The notes under the pieces were generated by a model. It made no database searches, was not told where the DNA came from, and was given only the letters and a program-made list of their open reading frames with translations. A DNA stretch of 64,000 bases from Paenibacillus pabuli (GTDB lineage Bacteria > Bacillota > Bacilli > Paenibacillales > Paenibacillaceae), in contig NZ_CP073714.1 of NCBI RefSeq assembly GCF_023101145.1, forward strand, positions 7,502,001 to 7,566,000. The letters are read 5' to 3'. Within the stretch, counting starts at the first letter, position 1; every line of letters starts with the position of its first letter. The translations under genes and the position numbers were made by a program. Below, in pieces: positions 51,098 through 60,978 of this stretch.

Positions 51098-53082
51098 TCG
51101 AACAAACCCTCTTCCTTTTCGATTTCAGCCAGTACGTTCGTCAGCCGTTTTTCCGCCTCTCCAAGCGTTCCTTCAAGCTGCACGGCAGCATTCGTCAAAT
51201 GTCCGCCACCGCCCAGTCGTTCCATGACCACCTGAACATTCATGCGCCCCAGCGATCTTGCGCTGATGCCAATCAGTCCATCCGGACGTTCACTAATAAC
51301 AAATGAAGCGACCACGTCAGTCATATTTAACAATGTGTCCGCCACTTGGGCGATCATCATCTGTGGAATCTTGCTGCCAGGGTCCGTGACTGCCAGCGCA
51401 ATGTTCCCGTATACCATTTTAGCATGCTTTATGATTTCTGCCTTAGCAATATATTCTGACAGATCTTCCTTCATCAGCCGCTGGATCATAATCGTGTCTG
51501 CGCCACTACGACGCAAGAAGCCTGCCGCTTCAAATGTTCTCGATCCCGTATGGAGTGCAAAATGCTTCGTATCCACTGTAATCCCCGCTAATAACGCCGT
51601 TGCTTCCAGCGGAGTGAATTGTACCTTGTCATGAATATACTGAAGAAGCTCGGTCACCAGTTCTGCTGCCGAGGAAGCATATGGTTCCAGATAGATCAGT
51701 ACTGCATCATTAATGAATTCTTCACCCCGGCGGTGGTGATCCACAACCACAACACGCGTAGCGGATTGAACCAGCTTCGGCTCCATGGTCATGGACGCCT
51801 TATGCGTATCGACCACAACGAGCAGTGTATGCTCCGTCATCATCTGGGTAGCCTGCTCCGGTAATACAAAGGCTTTGGACAGCTTTTCATCCTTATTCAC
51901 CTGTTCCATCATGCGTTCAATGGAAGGATTGGGTCCATCCAGTACAATTCGTGCCTCCACATTGTACAGACTCGCCGCTTTCCATACTCCAATGGACGCA
52001 CCAATCGCATCCATATCGGGCATTTTGTGGCCCATAATAATCACCCGGTCGCTCTCCTGCATCAGGTCACGCAGCGCATGTGCAATAACTCGGGCTCTTA
52101 CCCGCGTACGTTTCTCCACCGCGTTGGACTTCCCACCGTAAAAGGACAATCGCTGACCAGATTTTACGGCTGCCTGGTCACCACCACGGCCAAGTGCCAT
52201 ATCCAGACTGGACTGAGCCAGTTCACCCATCTCGCTAATGGTATCCGAACCGAATGCCAATCCAACACTTAGTGTCATCGGTACCTTAAGATCAGCGGTC
52301 ATCTCACGGACTTCATCGAGAATAACAAATCGGCTTTGCTCCAGTTCCTGCAAAGACCTATGGTTCAGCATCATGAGGTAACGATCGGAGGATAGTCGGC
52401 GCAGATACACCTCATACCGCTTCGCCCATGATGTAATCTCACTCGTCACACGTGCAATCAGCGCAGTTCTTTGCTGGTCATCCATGCCCTGGGCGGCTTC
52501 ATCCAGATTATCTAGAACCAAAATACCCAGTGCAATGCGTTCATTCTCATATTTGTCACGTAAAATGGCTAGCTCTGTAATCTCGTACACATACACGTAC
52601 CGTTCCTGCGGATTATGGATGACTCCGTAGTATCGATCATCCAACTGAAATTCGTCATGCAGTTCCTTGGACGACTCCTTGGACCCATCCTTTTTCTCCT
52701 TAGGTTGAGGAAGTTTGGGAAATAAATTTTGCAGTGGACTGCCTACCATTGTCTTCTCTTGGAACATGTCCGCGATGAAGCGATTATGCCACTCAACAGT
52801 ACGATCTTCGCTGTACAGCACAATACCGAACGGGAGCATGCTGACCGCTTCCCCCTCCATTCGCTTAATCCGAATGGACAGGCCATTAATGTAGTCGTTA
52901 AGCTCACGACGGAACGCTAGCTCCGCCTTAATCATGACGATACCCAGCGCCGAAGCTAATATCAGACTAATTAAACCAAGCGTCCAGTTGTAGATGGTCA
53001 CGAACATAACAAGCAGAAGCAGCAGTATGAACGCCCATACGGTATAGTAGCCGTGCCAGCGTTTCTTCAGAAATTTAGGCAT
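51094..53082 (-). CDS. gdpP: c-di-AMP phosphodiesterase GdpP
   Basis: 662 residues. Two membrane helices in the first 55 residues, a PAS-like domain (about 80-150), a degenerate GGDEF (about 170-300), then DHH-DHHA1 (about 340-655) with GHKMPDMDAIGASIG, VVVDHHRRGEEF and GGGGHLTNAA. It hydrolyses c-di-AMP to pApA and so controls turgor, potassium and wall stress. Coupled with rplI. Confidence 0.95.
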   Translation of the reverse strand: MPKFLKKRWHGYYTVWAFILLLLLVMFVTIYNWTLGLISLILASALGIVMIKAELAFRRELNDYINGLSIRIKRMEGEAVSMLPFGIVLYSEDRTVEWHNRFIADMFQEKTMVGSPLQNLFPKLPQPKEKKDGSKESSKELHDEFQLDDRYYGVIHNPQERYVYVYEITELAILRDKYENERIALGILVLDNLDEAAQGMDDQQRTALIARVTSEITSWAKRYEVYLRRLSSDRYLMMLNHRSLQELEQSRFVILDEVREMTADLKVPMTLSVGLAFGSDTISEMGELAQSSLDMALGRGGDQAAVKSGQRLSFYGGKSNAVEKRTRVRARVIAHALRDLMQESDRVIIMGHKMPDMDAIGASIGVWKAASLYNVEARIVLDGPNPSIERMMEQVNKDEKLSKAFVLPEQATQMMTEHTLLVVVDTHKASMTMEPKLVQSATRVVVVDHHRRGEEFINDAVLIYLEPYASSAAELVTELLQYIHDKVQFTPLEATALLAGITVDTKHFALHTGSRTFEAAGFLRRSGADTIMIQRLMKEDLSEYIAKAEIIKHAKMVYGNIALAVTDPGSKIPQMMIAQVADTLLNMTDVVASFVISERPDGLIGISARSLGRMNVQVVMERLGGGGHLTNAAVQLEGTLGEAEKRLTNVLAEIEKEEGLFE

Positions 53083-53093
53083 GACTCATCACC

Positions 53094-54014
53094 CTATCGT
53101 TTTGGTTTCGATATTGCCTCGCGAAGCGGGAACGCCAGATCGATAATTCCGATAATCCGCAGCGGCCCGATGAAGAAGACTGCTGCCGCCAGCAAATACG
53201 GTACAACCGGATTCCATTTCTTTGTATGTGAGAGAAAGAAGAAGAAGCCGATAGCTTGAATCATGAAGCCCAAATTGATTAGAGGCGACAAGTTCATGGC
53301 AATCATGGTCCAGTATGTCCCATCGCTCTGCCTGGAGATGACCTCAAAGAGCAATGCCAGGAAGTAATACCAGATCAGGGCACGAGGCATGCGCCATTCA
53401 CGTGCAGGCGGCAGCTTCGATACGGATACACCCATCACATTCAGGATAGGACGTGCGATCACGTGTGTAATAAGCGCCATCACCATGGATGTCACCACCA
53501 AAGCGAACGGAATCATGAGCTGTGTCTGCCTAGCAACATCCTGAGTCATTTCAGGTGTCCATACAAATCCATTTACCATCTGACTTGATGTGTTCGTCAG
53601 AGGTTCAATTGTCAGCCTGACCACATCATCAATATAACTCGACAAATCAAATTGGAAGATTACACTTCCAATTAACAAGAGCAGCAGATACTCGGCCAGC
53701 ATGGCTCCACTTCCCGCCATCAGTGCAAACAGGGCCGATTTCTTTTTCTTATATGCGTTGCCCATGACGATGGCAGGCAGCGTGAATAGAAGCAGTAATA
53801 ACAAATAAATCGGGCTAAACACGGCCAAAATAATCGCCACCGGGACGAGATGCCATATAAATGATTTTACTGGTAGTGAAGTAAACAAAATAACTCCTGG
53901 TATCATCATGAAAAATATAGCCAAAACCGATAAAGGAGTTAACAGCGAAAGTAGCAAGAGCAGATAAACTACGCTCCAGACAGCTGATTTAAAGCTAAAT
54001 TTCAACAAATTCAC
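53094..54014 (-). CDS. yybS: DUF2232 (YybS-like) membrane protein
   Basis: 306 residues with about eight hydrophobic segments; position directly before gdpP is the same as yybS in Bacillus. LPPAREWRMPRALIWYYFLA is a conserved stretch of the family. Function unknown. ATG 54014; overlaps the mazG-like gene. Confidence 0.85.
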   Translation of the reverse strand: MNLLKFSFKSAVWSVVYLLLLLSLLTPLSVLAIFFMMIPGVILFTSLPVKSFIWHLVPVAIILAVFSPIYLLLLLLFTLPAIVMGNAYKKKKSALFALMAGSGAMLAEYLLLLLIGSVIFQFDLSSYIDDVVRLTIEPLTNTSSQMVNGFVWTPEMTQDVARQTQLMIPFALVVTSMVMALITHVIARPILNVMGVSVSKLPPAREWRMPRALIWYYFLALLFEVISRQSDGTYWTMIAMNLSPLINLGFMIQAIGFFFFLSHTKKWNPVVPYLLAAAVFFIGPLRIIGIIDLAFPLREAISKPKR

Positions 54015-54355
54015 CTCTTACGCATGTGATCTTCTAGCGCGGAAATATCCTGGTACCAGTCTTCTAGCTGGTGACCTTCCTGTTTATGCTTTTTCAATTT
54101 CTCAATAAGCAGTGCATCCAGATCCTTGAAAGGAATACCGAGCCTGCGGCCCAATATGTAACTACTCATCATCAAACTGGCGAGACTGTCCCCGATTCGG
54201 GTTGTACTGCCTTCCCATAACGCTTTAAATAATCGGGATACCTGATCAAGCACTTCGGTTTTCAGCCATTCAATCACTTTAGCGCGTTTGGCTACATCCA
54301 GTTCTTTAGGCATATTGGCGAAAGTCACTCTCCCCGAAAAAGCTTTATTCTCCAT
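54011..54355 (-). CDS. MazG-like family protein
   Basis: 114 residues, all helical. MENKAFSGRVTFANMPKELD then TRIGDSLASLMMSSYILGRR with KQEGHQLEDWYQDISALEDH. It belongs to the MazG-like/YabA-neighbour small protein group, not a full pyrophosphatase: the ExxED-type acid clusters are not clear. Overlaps yybS by 4 bp. Confidence 0.75.
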   Translation of the reverse strand: MENKAFSGRVTFANMPKELDVAKRAKVIEWLKTEVLDQVSRLFKALWEGSTTRIGDSLASLMMSSYILGRRLGIPFKDLDALLIEKLKKHKQEGHQLEDWYQDISALEDHMRKR

Positions 54356-54576
54356 TATAGCATAAAAAGGGGGGCCGCAAAATTACCCAACAAGCGGAGA
54401 AGTCTCCGAAACTCATCTCAGGTTCTTTGCGGGGACCCCGTATAACGAATTCGTATTTTATCTAGTGCTAAATTCATGTAAGTTCGCTTTTTGTTCAGCT
54501 CTTCTTTAGTTTAACATGATACCGAACGGCTGTGTTTATCCACAATGCTGTAATGATATCGAAATTGGCCCTCAAC

Positions 54577-55002
54577 TTATTTCACCTTCATGGATTCCTT
54601 GGCTACAATACCCTCGCAATATTCAATAATCTGGCTCCGTCTTACGATCCCAATGAAGCGCTCCATATCATCAACGACCGGTACAAAGTTCTGCACTTTG
54701 GCCAGATTGATCAAATCCTCCATGTTGGCTTCAATGGATACCGGCTTGATATCCAGGCGAAGTGGTACGTCTTTAAGCAGGAATTTTGAAGCGTTTTCAA
54801 ATGAAATCTTTCCCTCAGAGTTCTTCATATACCACAAAAGGTCACCTTCGGTTACCGTGCCAATATACTTGCCTTCCTTATTCAAAATGGGTACCGCCGT
54901 GAACCGATGATACTCCATCCGTTCCAATGTTTGCCGTAGAGTAGAATCCGACGTTACACACGTAACCTCTTGTTTGGGCAGCAAAAAAAATGCAATGTTC
55001 AT
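54577..55002 (-). CDS. Two-CBS-domain protein
   Basis: 141 residues from ATG 55002. Two CBS units: STLRQTLERMEYHRFTAVPI then KYIGTVTEGDLLWY, and ANMEDLINLAKVQNFVPVVD then FIGIVRRSQIIEY. Such small free-standing CBS proteins of Firmicutes (CbpB/DarB) can bind c-di-AMP; closeness to gdpP supports this but does not prove it. GGAGG is 11-12 bases upstream; an ATG 12 codons earlier is an alternative. Confidence 0.85.
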   Translation of the reverse strand: MNIAFFLLPKQEVTCVTSDSTLRQTLERMEYHRFTAVPILNKEGKYIGTVTEGDLLWYMKNSEGKISFENASKFLLKDVPLRLDIKPVSIEANMEDLINLAKVQNFVPVVDDMERFIGIVRRSQIIEYCEGIVAKESMKVK

Positions 55003-55112
55003 ACCCTTACGTATCCTCCTTGTGAATTCATCAGTCACCTTATTACATTCAACTTACATAATACGCATTAGAACGAAAGATGTTCCAAAAGGACATGATT
55101 CTTTCTACAAAG

Positions 55113-55148
55113 AAAAAAAACAGCAGCCCGCCAATACACGCACTGCTG
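55113..55148 (-). terminator. Terminator of the LCP gene
   Basis: CAGCAG / CTGCTG with inner GCGTG pairing; on the minus strand followed by eight T. Confidence 0.72.
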
Positions 55149-55184
55149 ATCGTTGTCTACAACATAACTTCTGTATGGAATTGG

Positions 55185-56219
55185 TTACTCGATCTTCTGC
55201 CGGTCAGGAATCATCACTTCACCGGCTGGGGTCGACTCATCCATCCAGTTGCTAATCAGCTCTTTGGCATATTGGACATCTTTCTCATCTGCCTTGCCAT
55301 AATAAATTCCGTCTTTCCGCATCCCTTCGCCCAAAATAGTGAAGCTTGAGATCTGCGGTTTTTCCTGAGTCATTACCTGCTTGGCCAGATCAATAATGAA
55401 GGTAGGCTGCATATCGGTCTGGAAGCTTTCTCCCATAATCTGAATCAATTCCGGGATTTTGCTGATGGCGTTCAAATTAAGCATCTCATTCGCCATGGCA
55501 TTCAGGAAAATCTGCTGCCGCTTGGTGCGATTAAAATCGCTATCCTCACGGTATCTTACATAGTAAAGTGCTTCCTGCCCATCATAGATCGGCTTACCGC
55601 CTTCTATTGTGAACTGTACATGTTCAGGATTCTTGTTCACAATGTCCTCATCAATCGGCAGCTTCACGCCACCAAGTGCATCAACGACTTTTTTGATCCC
55701 GTCAAAGTTAATCGTTGCATAGTAACCTACATCCGCATCGAGGAATTTCTCCACCGTGTTAATAGACATATTCTCCCCACCAAAAGCGTAGGCATGCGCG
55801 AGCTTGTCATAATCATCCTCGCCATCCTTGTTGGCATCACGTCCCACAATCTGCACATAGGTGTCACGAGGGATGGATACCAAGAGTACGCGGGATTCTT
55901 TCGGACGAACAACGGCATAAATGACCGTGTCTGAGCGCCCACGCGTTTTCTCATAGGCACGTTTGTCCGAGCCAAGCAGCAACACTGAGAACGGTTCTTT
56001 TCGATAAACCGTTGGGTCAGGCGTATTGTTGCCCTCCTGAGGAACATAAGAACGGGACAACTGATCTTCAACCGAACCAGCGAGAAACAGATCGAAGGCC
56101 GCTACTGCAAGCTGCTGACGAAACAAATAGCCCCCGATTAACAAAACAACGAGCGATACGAGCGTTATATATAGACCTTTTCTTCTTTTCTTTTTCTTAT
56201 CTTTAGTTCTGCTTGTCAT
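55185..56219 (-). CDS. LytR-CpsA-Psr (LCP) family ligase
   Basis: 344 residues. Basic start, one membrane helix (about 15-35), then the LCP domain with FSVLLLGSDKRAYEKTRGRS DTVIYAVV-type motif (split: LLLGSDKR, GRSDTVIY), SIPRDTYVQI and YYVRYREDSDFNRTKRQQ. It attaches teichoic acid or other glycopolymers to peptidoglycan outside the membrane. Confidence 0.93.
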   Translation of the reverse strand: MTSRTKDKKKKRRKGLYITLVSLVVLLIGGYLFRQQLAVAAFDLFLAGSVEDQLSRSYVPQEGNNTPDPTVYRKEPFSVLLLGSDKRAYEKTRGRSDTVIYAVVRPKESRVLLVSIPRDTYVQIVGRDANKDGEDDYDKLAHAYAFGGENMSINTVEKFLDADVGYYATINFDGIKKVVDALGGVKLPIDEDIVNKNPEHVQFTIEGGKPIYDGQEALYYVRYREDSDFNRTKRQQIFLNAMANEMLNLNAISKIPELIQIMGESFQTDMQPTFIIDLAKQVMTQEKPQISSFTILGEGMRKDGIYYGKADEKDVQYAKELISNWMDESTPAGEVMIPDRQKIE

Positions 56220-56470
56220 CCATCGATTCCTTCTTCACTGTCAAAATGAAATTCGATACTACTACTATATAAGTTGAATTTTAATTATCCTGACCCCGCA
56301 ATGGTACAGTGTTCATTATTCGTCCAACTCATATACTTACCATTAAACGTGCGTAATGGCTTGTGACTCGGTGTTCTCAGAAGTTTTCTTTATCTGAAAG
56401 GAAAACACCGCTCACGCTCGTTCTATTGTAATCATTGCTGGATGATGAAAAGTTACAATACGGTTAAATT

Positions 56471-56521
56471 GAAAAGAACAGCACTCCTTTTTTTACTGGC
56501 AAAAGGTGCACTGTTCTCTTG
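56471..56521. terminator. Terminator of the DHA2 transporter gene
   Basis: AAGAACAG(C)..CCTTTT pairs with AAAAGG..CTGTTCTCTT; it can act in both directions. Confidence 0.72.
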
Positions 56522-56540
56522 ATGTGGAATGTCCATCCAT

Positions 56541-58133
56541 TCAGTTTGTTGAGACTGTCTCCACCCGATTCCTCTTCTCTTTATAACGCTGGCGTCCTGT
56601 AATAAGCGCAGCGACCAGCGTGAGTACACTGAAAATAACTGCAGACCAGAACAGCCCGCTATACCCCTCGCCGGTTGTCTGATGTAAAGCCTGCAGCAGT
56701 ACATCTCGAATGCCCGGATCAGGAATTTGGGACAATCCTTCGGTTAAGCTGGAAATATCGCTCCCTGAAGCGGCACCGCCGCCAGACGCATATTGTTGGA
56801 GCGCTTCGGGCGGCACCTGAATGCCCTGATCTGCGAAACCTTGCTGAATATTAGATCCCAGGTTGGAGAAGGAGCGAGCCAGGAAACCGGCAAAAATGGT
56901 TGGCGCGATTGCCATAGCCATCTGACGGAACAAGGAACTGGTCGCTACCGCAATGCCCTTGTTGTTCTCACCTGCTTGCTCAGTAACGAGTACGTTCACT
57001 GGAGCTCCAAGCATCATACCGAAGCCGATCCCCACGAGTACACTCGCAATTACGAATTGCCAGATATGCTCTACCCAGAGCGGGAAGAGCAGGAAGCCGA
57101 TGGCCGATAGCAATCCCGCTACAGATAACGTCCAGATTGGCCCTTTGCGGTCTACCAGATAACCGCCACCACCCGCACCAATACCTGAAGCCAGAGCAAG
57201 CGGTGTAAACCAGTAGCCGGAGGCTGTGTTGGATACCCCGAGGTATTGCTCAACAAAGCCTGGAATGAAGATCACAGATGCCAGAATGGCTCCTGAGAAA
57301 AAGGCAATCAGCAGCGTCCAACGAAAGGACGCAATGCTCAGAAGCTGTGTAGATACAACAGGTTCACGATGTGATCCTTCCAGCCTTTTTTCAAGAAAGT
57401 AAAAGAGGACTAGAATGACCACACCTGCCAGGAAGAAGCCATAGAACATCGGTGAACCGAGACTTTGCAGCATATTTACGCCTTCCAGATTGCTGAAGCT
57501 GTACATCAGACTGAGCACACCCAGCGTCAGGACCGCAATACCACTCCAGTCCACTGCTTTACGGCTCAGCTCCTGTTCTTCATGAATATAACGGATCCCT
57601 GCAATAAATAACAAAATGGCGATTGGTACATTAATCAAGAACAACCAATGCCAGTTCCCCGTAATGTCGAGGATAAAAGCACCGATATTAGGCCCAAGAA
57701 TCGCTGCAACCCCGTTCATACCTCCCAGAAGACCCAAGGCTGTGCCCTGACGTTCCACTGGGAACTTGCTTAATACGTAAGAACTCGCAATGATAAAAAT
57801 CCCGCCACCACCCAACGCCTGGATGACACGAGCAATCAGGAAGAAGATAAACGATGTGCTTAGCGCAACGAGTAAAGACCCGATTCCGAATAAAGCCACT
57901 TCTATCAGAAACAGCTTCTTGCGTCCATAACGGTCGGATAGCTTACCCGCAATCGGCACACTAACCGCAAGACCGAGCGTATAGAGCGTAATTGTCCATG
58001 CTCCCCACGTCGGCGACACGCCAAAAGACGCATTTAAAGTCGTCAGAGAAGACGTAATAATTCCGTTATCCAGCGCAGCCATAAACACCCCGATAGCAAA
58101 TAGGATAAGCGGCCATTTCATTTGTTTTTGCAT
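56541..58133 (-). CDS. MFS transporter, DHA2 (EmrB/QacA) family
   Basis: 530 residues from ATG 58133 (GGAGG). Fourteen membrane helices. Motif A GKLSDRYGRKKLF, motif C-like GLLGGMNGVAAILGPNIG. A drug/proton antiporter; the substrate cannot be told. No regulator adjacent. Long ~60-residue extracytoplasmic loop before the last helix. Confidence 0.93.
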   Translation of the reverse strand: MQKQMKWPLILFAIGVFMAALDNGIITSSLTTLNASFGVSPTWGAWTITLYTLGLAVSVPIAGKLSDRYGRKKLFLIEVALFGIGSLLVALSTSFIFFLIARVIQALGGGGIFIIASSYVLSKFPVERQGTALGLLGGMNGVAAILGPNIGAFILDITGNWHWLFLINVPIAILLFIAGIRYIHEEQELSRKAVDWSGIAVLTLGVLSLMYSFSNLEGVNMLQSLGSPMFYGFFLAGVVILVLFYFLEKRLEGSHREPVVSTQLLSIASFRWTLLIAFFSGAILASVIFIPGFVEQYLGVSNTASGYWFTPLALASGIGAGGGGYLVDRKGPIWTLSVAGLLSAIGFLLFPLWVEHIWQFVIASVLVGIGFGMMLGAPVNVLVTEQAGENNKGIAVATSSLFRQMAMAIAPTIFAGFLARSFSNLGSNIQQGFADQGIQVPPEALQQYASGGGAASGSDISSLTEGLSQIPDPGIRDVLLQALHQTTGEGYSGLFWSAVIFSVLTLVAALITGRQRYKEKRNRVETVSTN

Positions 58134-58331
58134 CACATGTTTCCTCCCCGATCAAAATGCAATCCAGCAGCGTAAGGCTGTAATGATACATATATATTAA
58201 ATCGAATCGAACATTAATGACTCACTGGTCATTTTAAAACAAAATCATTACATATGTCAATTTGTTAATATGCTTGGACGCTATTTTGAACACCAAATCA
58301 CCACGTTCATTCAACACTCGGAGTCACAACA

Positions 58332-58377
58332 CAAAAGCCGTCCCTCGGGTTGGATGGAACCCGTGAGACGGCCTTCT
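58332..58377. terminator. Terminator of the S9 peptidase gene
   Basis: AAGCCGTC(C)CTCGGGTT / AACCCG(TG)AGACGGCCTT arms; T-rich tail on both strands is modest. Confidence 0.78.
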
Positions 58378-58393
58378 TTGTTGGACTAACCTA

Positions 58394-60823
58394 CTATTTC
58401 TGCATCAGGTGACGATTCAGGAATTTTTCAATGGCGCGATATAAATCCAGTTGATTCTCAACATTGCTGAAGCCATGTCCTTCATTTGCTTTTAACATAT
58501 AAGGCACATCAACTCCACGCTTGCGCAGAGCCTCCACGATCTGATCAGACTCGGCCTGTTTGACACGTGGATCATTTGCACCCTGAACCACGAACAGTGG
58601 GGCTTTCATCTGATCAATATGGAACAGCGGTGAGACAGCAGTCAGCAGTTCCTTGTCTTTCTCCGGATCACCCATACGTTCATAGAACATGTTGCGCTCC
58701 GACTCCCAGTAAGGAGGCAATGAGTCCAGCAGTGTGAACAGATTGGAAGGACCAACATAGCTAATTCCTGCGGCATAGACTTCTGGCGTGAATGCCAGTC
58801 CTGCCAGTGCAGCATAACCACCATAAGATCCACCATAGATGGCTACACGCTTCACATCAACCGTTCCCTCTTCAACCAGCCAATTTACACCGTCTGTGAG
58901 ATCGTCCTGCATCGCTTTACCCCACTCTTTGTTGCCTGCATCCAGGAATTCCTTGCCGTATCCAGTAGAACCACGGAAATTTACCTGTAGTACGGCATAA
59001 CCACGGCTTGCAAGAAATTGAATTTCAGGATTGAAACCCCACGAGTCCCTGGCCCAAGGTCCACCATGAGGAACAACAACCAGCGGCAATTGGGAAGCCT
59101 CAGTTCCTTTTGGAAGCGTCAGATAACCATGAAGCGTTAGGCCGTCACGTGACTTGTACGTGATGGGTTTTACATCCGACATTTTGCTCTCATCAATCCA
59201 AGGTGCCGCGTCAGCTAATTTATCGAGCTTACCAGACTTGGAATCGTAGAAGTAATACGTACCCATCGTTTTATCGCTATACGCAACGAACAGAACCTGA
59301 CCTTCTTCACTTATGTTTGAAATGCTTACTTCTTTACCCGGAACTTTCGCCTGAATATCCTGCATCAATTTTTTGAAATCATTGTCGAAGTATTCATAGT
59401 TAACCTTGTCCGTCTCATAGACAGCTGCGAGGATTGTGCCTTTTTCTTTGGAAGGAACGAAACTGGATACATCCACATCCTTGTTTTCATAGATGGTTTT
59501 CGTCACTTTTTTGCTGCTTGGGCTGTATTCGACAATCGCAGTTTTATCCCGCTCCAGATTGGATACAGCATAGATGCTTTTGTTATCATACGTGAACATC
59601 ACCGGCGCAAATGTCTCTCCAAGCTTGGTGGTCATCAAATTCTCAAATGGTTTATCTTCCGATTCACGATACATCAACGAAGAGACATTACCATCACTCG
59701 ATATGGCCACACGGATTTTACCCTCATGGTCCGTGAGCCATCCCGTAATATTGCCCGGGTTCTCTGCAGCAAGTACAGCCTCACCGGTCTTGATGTTAAT
59801 CCGGTACACGTCAAAGATCCGCGGATCACGTTTGTTCAGACCTACCAGAATTTCATCCGGAATATTCTCCAGCGAGTCTACCAAGATCGCTCTTGTATTC
59901 GGATATGGTGTCAGATCCTTGCTGTTCTTCCCATCGATATCTGTTACATAAATGTGGTAGTTTTCATCCCCTGCTTCATCCTTTACATACAACAGCTTAT
60001 CCTTCGTCGCCCATACAAATCCCGCTATACTGCGTTCAGTCTCACTTGTGATACGTACCGACTTGTCCTGACCATTTTCCTTCACCACAATATTCATTCG
60101 GTTGTTCCAAGGCTCCATGTAAGCCAGATGTTTACCATCCGGAGACATTTGGAATCCTGCTTGAGCCGGCTGTTTGAAGAAGTCTTCCAGTGGTGTGAGA
60201 CCTTTTGACTGCACATCAAGACCAAGAGCGAGGTACAGCGCATCAGCAAACTCACCATGGGTCACCGCATTTTTGGCGTTAAAGGCACTGCCTTCGATAA
60301 TAAAATGCTGCTTCAGACGAATGGCATCCTCCGTATGTACCTTCGGAATCTGCGACATATCACTGTATACAACCTGAATGCCATTATCCTTCAGTTCAAA
60401 TGCCCGAGTAAACAACGATGCCATCTGTGCTCTTGTGAGAGGTGCATCTGGTGCATATCCTTTGGCTTGTCCTTGAATAAGACCACTTTGCTTCAGCGCG
60501 TAAATGGCAGGAGCAGCTTCATCCTTAGCCAACACATCTGCGAAACCTGTAAGAGCCGCTGGAGCATCCAGTTTAAGTACACGCTGCAGGATGATTGCCG
60601 CCTGAGCACGAGTAATTGGCGTTTGTGATTCTCTCATTCCATCTGTTGTGCCATCTATGTATCCCAGTTGCTGTAGGGTCTGTGTTGCCTTCGAAGCAAT
60701 GGATTCAGCGACTGTCGCCGTAGGCTTCACCGCTTCTGCTGCCTGGACTGCTGGTTGAATCAGAGCGATGGACATCGCCATGCTAAGCGTAAGAGCATAT
60801 ACCTTTTTACTCATTGCGTTCAA
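58394..60823 (-). CDS. SLH-anchored S9 (prolyl oligopeptidase-type) peptidase
   Basis: 809 residues from TTG 60823 (AAAGGGGG six to seven bases upstream). Signal peptide (1-29), then SLH repeats (about 33-205; ITRAQAAIILQRVL and LTRAQMASLFTRAFEL), a beta-propeller (about 215-560) and the alpha/beta-hydrolase domain with the nucleophile in YGGSYGGYAAL, Asp in GANDPRVKQAE and His in NEGHGFSN. An acylaminoacyl/dipeptidyl-type peptidase displayed on the cell surface. The SLH-S9 fusion is typical for Paenibacillus. Confidence 0.93.
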   Translation of the reverse strand: MNAMSKKVYALTLSMAMSIALIQPAVQAAEAVKPTATVAESIASKATQTLQQLGYIDGTTDGMRESQTPITRAQAAIILQRVLKLDAPAALTGFADVLAKDEAAPAIYALKQSGLIQGQAKGYAPDAPLTRAQMASLFTRAFELKDNGIQVVYSDMSQIPKVHTEDAIRLKQHFIIEGSAFNAKNAVTHGEFADALYLALGLDVQSKGLTPLEDFFKQPAQAGFQMSPDGKHLAYMEPWNNRMNIVVKENGQDKSVRITSETERSIAGFVWATKDKLLYVKDEAGDENYHIYVTDIDGKNSKDLTPYPNTRAILVDSLENIPDEILVGLNKRDPRIFDVYRINIKTGEAVLAAENPGNITGWLTDHEGKIRVAISSDGNVSSLMYRESEDKPFENLMTTKLGETFAPVMFTYDNKSIYAVSNLERDKTAIVEYSPSSKKVTKTIYENKDVDVSSFVPSKEKGTILAAVYETDKVNYEYFDNDFKKLMQDIQAKVPGKEVSISNISEEGQVLFVAYSDKTMGTYYFYDSKSGKLDKLADAAPWIDESKMSDVKPITYKSRDGLTLHGYLTLPKGTEASQLPLVVVPHGGPWARDSWGFNPEIQFLASRGYAVLQVNFRGSTGYGKEFLDAGNKEWGKAMQDDLTDGVNWLVEEGTVDVKRVAIYGGSYGGYAALAGLAFTPEVYAAGISYVGPSNLFTLLDSLPPYWESERNMFYERMGDPEKDKELLTAVSPLFHIDQMKAPLFVVQGANDPRVKQAESDQIVEALRKRGVDVPYMLKANEGHGFSNVENQLDLYRAIEKFLNRHLMQK

Positions 60824-60978
60824 ACTAGTTCCCCCTTTAAAGTGAATTACATCATAAATTGGAATTATACGTAAATCATTTTACCATGATCCACCAAAGG
60901 TTAACAGCGTTGACAACCTCGAAGTTTGATTGCAGAGCTTTCAATGAATAACATGTCATGTAAATTTCAATTATCCCC

